From contig JAKSTE010000025.1 of NCBI GenBank assembly GCA_024402735.1, positions 1-7,424 of the forward strand: a stretch of 7,424 bases of DNA, given 5' to 3'. Origin of the DNA: Alphaproteobacteria bacterium (lineage in GTDB: Bacteria > Pseudomonadota > Alphaproteobacteria > Rs-D84). The notes below the pieces were generated by a model. The model had not been told where the DNA came from and ran no database searches. It saw only the letters and a list, made by a program, of their open reading frames with translations. The first letter of the stretch is position 1; every line of letters begins with the position of its first letter. Made by a program: the position numbers and the translations under genes. Below are positions 5,626 to 7,424 of the stretch, one piece after another.

Positions 5626-6978
5626 TTAAAACTTAGCTTCAAGACCCACTCTAATTCCCATAGACTTATATATGGAATTTATCTCGTTTTTAACTTCACA
5701 TGTCCAACCGTTACATGCTTCATAAGAAAGGGCTAAACTATAAGCTTCAGGATTATCAAGCAACATTTGTTCTTCTGTATATCCTTCAGTATTATAAGCT
5801 CTTAACAATTCATTATATCTATTTTCATTTAAATAAGTCTTAGCTGTAGCATCATTAACTTTATAATAATCATAAGTTAAACCAACACTAAGAGATAAAG
5901 AATCTGTTAATGCTGTTAACCAATTTGCACCTAAACCAAAATGAATAGCCTTACCAAAATCTCCATTATCTTCAAAACTTTTTGAATGAGCTAAATCTGT
6001 TCTATATGGTTGATCTGCTTCAGATTTGTATAAAGGCAACCCCAATTCAGCACGCAAATTAACAGAGTTATTATTATTAATCAAATAATCTACATCCATC
6101 GCCACATATGGTCCATGCCACAAAACATTATATTCATGTGTTTTATCTGCTTGTTCATAATAAACAGAGTATAAATCAACACCTAATTGATTTCCTACAA
6201 GCATTTCGGCAGAAGGGTATAAAACCTGTGTACCATCAACAACACCTACAGAATCACCATTCTCATTAGCAACAGTGTCTAATAAAACACCATAATTCTT
6301 TTCTGTTGATAATTTATATTTAAAATATCTATAACCTACAGCTGGTGTTATCTTTAATTTATTACCAAAAGAATACCCTAAGTCTGCATTAAAACCAAAC
6401 TGCGTACCATCTTTACTTGTTCCTCTAGACAAAGCATGACTAACTGTACCAGCTGCTTGAACTCCATCACCAAAATCATAACTTATATCTCCGGGCTCTA
6501 AATCCCACATTCCACCATTTGTTATATCGTCGTCTATCATTGATGTTTCACCAAATTGCCAACCATATCTACCACCAACGTTCAACCTTAATGAATTCGT
6601 AAAATTATATGCAAATTTTGCATCTAATACATTCCATCTTAAATTATCATAATGAAGTATAGAACCAGCTTCATTCATATCAAATTTCCAATTAGCAAAT
6701 TCGTGATTAAAGCCTAAATCAAATGAAAATCTTTTATTATCTCTTACAGAAGATTCAGAATCTGTTCTGGTCTGTTTTTTTATAGTTTTTACATTTTGGC
6801 CAGCAACATTATTACGTCCATATCTAGAAGAATAACTTTGTTGACTGGATGCATATCTAGAATTTCTATGTTGTGGACTGCTATACATATTACCGTTGTA
6901 ATAAGTTCCATCTGCATAAGCTCCTGATGACAACATAGAGGCAACAGCAATACTCAAAACTAATAATTTATTTTTCAT
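5626..6978 (-). CDS. Omptin-like outer-membrane beta-barrel protein
   Basis: The 450-residue protein has a signal peptide (MKNKLL, likely cut near AYA at 20-22), a Ser/Tyr/Arg/Asn-rich low-complexity stretch (about 24-80), a barrel from about 83, and a C-terminal Phe typical of outer-membrane proteins. The barrel resembles omptin proteases: LHYDNLRWNV (108-117) matches the conserved segment before the first active-site loop, MIDDD (147-151) fits the catalytic Asp pair (OmpT D83/D85), and WHGPYV (287-292) matches the PYIG segment. The second catalytic pair (OmpT D210/H212) is not obvious; the aligned region reads SEADQPYRT (319-327) without His. Omptins are about 300 residues, so this is long. 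The ATG at 6978 has AAGGA about 7 bases upstream; the frame extends to 7098, but that part is antisense to the tRNA. Protease activity is uncertain. Confidence 0.72.
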   Translation of the reverse strand: MKNKLLVLSIAVASMLSSGAYADGTYYNGNMYSSPQHRNSRYASSQQSYSSRYGRNNVAGQNVKTIKKQTRTDSESSVRDNKRFSFDLGFNHEFANWKFDMNEAGSILHYDNLRWNVLDAKFAYNFTNSLRLNVGGRYGWQFGETSMIDDDITNGGMWDLEPGDISYDFGDGVQAAGTVSHALSRGTSKDGTQFGFNADLGYSFGNKLKITPAVGYRYFKYKLSTEKNYGVLLDTVANENGDSVGVVDGTQVLYPSAEMLVGNQLGVDLYSVYYEQADKTHEYNVLWHGPYVAMDVDYLINNNNSVNLRAELGLPLYKSEADQPYRTDLAHSKSFEDNGDFGKAIHFGLGANWLTALTDSLSLSVGLTYDYYKVNDATAKTYLNENRYNELLRAYNTEGYTEEQMLLDNPEAYSLALSYEACNGWTCEVKNEINSIYKSMGIRVGLEAKF

Positions 6979-7006
6979 AATTACATCCTTCCAACATATA
7001 TTCCAT

Positions 7007-7015
7007 ATTGTACCA
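7007..7015 (-). promoter_or_regulatory. Candidate extended -10 promoter of the omptin-like gene
   Basis: On the minus strand TGG precedes TACAAT (7012-7007), which fits an extended -10 element (TGn). No good -35 hexamer lies at 16-18 bases, but a T-tract of nine is upstream. The expected start near 7000 would leave a leader of about 22 bases with the GGAAGGA ribosome site. It lies back to back with the tRNA promoter. Confidence 0.45.
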
Positions 7016-7023
7016 TAAAAATC

Positions 7024-7052
7024 TTGAAAAAAAAATAGTTTTATAATATTCT
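7024..7052 (+). promoter_or_regulatory. Candidate tRNA-Leu promoter
   Basis: TTGAAA (7024-7029, preceded by C) and TATTCT (7047-7052) are 17 bases apart. A perfect TATAAT also lies at 7042-7047, but only 12 bases after the -35. Either would give a start some 6-12 bases before the tRNA. The exact -10 cannot be decided from sequence. Confidence 0.45.
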
Positions 7053-7065
7053 GTTTCGCGTAAAA

Positions 7066-7150
7066 GCGGGCGTGGCGAAATTGGTAAACGCACAGCACTA
7101 AGGATGCTGTGGAGAAATCTTTGGGGGTTCAAGTCCCCCCGTCCGCACCA
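7066..7150 (+). tRNA. tRNA-Leu, anticodon AAG
   Basis: The 85-base gene folds as a class II tRNA with CCA encoded (7148-7150). Its parts are: acceptor GCGGGCG (7066-7072) with CGTCCGC (7140-7146), one G-U pair; D stem GCG/CGC (7075-7077, 7089-7091) with the GG of the loop; anticodon stem CAGCA/TGCTG (7093-7097, 7105-7109) with loop CTAAGGA, so anticodon AAG at 7100-7102 between U33 and G37; a 13-base variable arm (7110-7122); T stem GGGGG/CCCCC with loop TTCAAGT (7123-7139); discriminator A. The D-arm pattern and A73 match leucine tRNAs, and G37 fits a CUN reader. AAG would read CUU and, if A34 becomes inosine, also CUC and CUA. Most bacteria use GAG here. Confidence 0.96.
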
Positions 7151-7173
7151 AAACAATTAGTGGATAAAAAATA

Positions 7174-7200
7174 AAAATCACTTGATTTTCAATGTTTTTT
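7174..7200 (+). terminator. Weak candidate terminator after tRNA-Leu
   Basis: AAAATC and GATTTT (7174-7179, 7184-7189) form a 6-pair stem with an ACTT loop, followed by CAATG and six T. It lies 24 bases after the tRNA end. The stem has one G-C pair and overlaps the rpmG -35 box, so it may be only the palindromic surround of that promoter. Confidence 0.3.
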
Positions 7201-7210
7201 AAAATAAACT
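7182..7210 (+). promoter_or_regulatory. rpmG promoter
   Basis: TTGATT (7182-7187, preceded by C) and TAAACT (7205-7210) are separated by 17 bases with a run of six T in the spacer. The expected start near 7217 leaves a leader of about 24 bases. The layout is the same as at rpsB and tyrS. Confidence 0.55.
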
Positions 7211-7240
7211 ACACCCCAGTAACATAAAAAGGTATAGAAA

Positions 7241-7420
7241 ATGGCATCTAAAAAAGGTAGCAAAGAAGTTATAAAACTAGAAAACAAAGAAACTGGTTAT
7301 TATTATACAACTGTAAAAAATACAAAATCTGAAAATACTCAAGGTAAAATGAAAATGCGTAAATACGATCCAAAATTACGTAAACACGTAGTATTTACAG
7401 AAGCAAAAATGTCCCACTAA
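7241..7420 (+). CDS. rpmG: 50S ribosomal protein L33
   Basis: L33 is a small protein of the large ribosomal subunit near the E site. The 59-residue sequence matches the family along its length: a basic start (MASKKGSKEVIKL), ETGYYYTTVKNTKS (16-30) and the signature MRKYDPKLRKHVVFTEAK (39-56). It has no cysteine, so it is the zinc-free form, as is usual in proteobacteria. It is slightly longer than the common 55 residues because of a few extra residues before KMRKYDP and at the C-terminus. The ATG has AAAAGGT about 8 bases upstream. It has its own promoter and follows the tRNA-Leu gene by 90 bases on the same strand. Only four bases follow the stop codon before the window ends. Confidence 0.96.
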   Translation: MASKKGSKEVIKLENKETGYYYTTVKNTKSENTQGKMKMRKYDPKLRKHVVFTEAKMSH

Positions 7421-7424
7421 GGAT

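Noticed and set aside
6979..7098. 40-residue N-terminal extension of the omptin-like protein
   Set aside because: It is antisense to the tRNA, and the internal ATG at 6978 has a strong ribosome site and starts a proper signal peptide.
6968..7156. Minus-strand open frame of 62 codons across the tRNA-Leu gene, reading GRGDLNPQ
   Set aside because: This is the antisense of the tRNA-Leu sequence, a well-known source of false proteins; it also overlaps the divergent promoters.

Overview
The window is AT-rich, gap-free bacterial sequence. Product sequences and promoter style point to an alphaproteobacterium: a zinc-free, cysteine-less L33 of alphaproteobacterial type, S2 and EF-Ts with typical proteobacterial signatures, and -35 boxes of the CTTG type at rpsB, rpmG and the tRNA. 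Low GC, an ankyrin-repeat protein and several outer-membrane barrels suggest a host-associated, possibly gut-dwelling, uncultured lineage. That lifestyle is an inference, and no species can be named.

Layout, left to right. (1) A plus-strand ankyrin-repeat gene (34-759) sits behind a perfect TATAAT box and runs convergently into tyrS. (2) A minus-strand translation block reads right to left: rpsB (3893-3045), tsf (3018-2149), a textbook intrinsic terminator (2129-2096), then tyrS (2009-795) from its own promoter. rpsB has a strong promoter and a leader of about 110 nt with a terminator-like hairpin, so attenuation is possible. (3) A minus-strand envelope cluster reads right to left: an omptin-like outer-membrane barrel with a Ser/Tyr/Arg-rich N-terminal extension (6978-5626), a secreted 204-residue protein that starts 5 bases after it without a clear Shine-Dalgarno site (5620-5006), and a second outer-membrane barrel (4937-4092). 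(4) On the plus strand, diverging from the omptin-like gene, lie a class II tRNA-Leu with the unusual anticodon AAG (7066-7150) and rpmG (7241-7420).

The genes form two themes. One is translation (S2, EF-Ts, TyrRS, L33, tRNA-Leu), each unit with its own recognisable promoter, three of which share a 17-base spacer with a T-tract. The other is the cell envelope: three exported proteins whose joint task cannot be read from sequence. I found no CRISPR array, insertion sequence, prophage or clear defence system, and no gene-free stretch longer than 300 bases. The items most worth a second look are the tRNA-Leu(AAG), the rpsB leader, the omptin-like protein that seems to lack part of the catalytic set, and the compact 30-residue ankyrin repeats.
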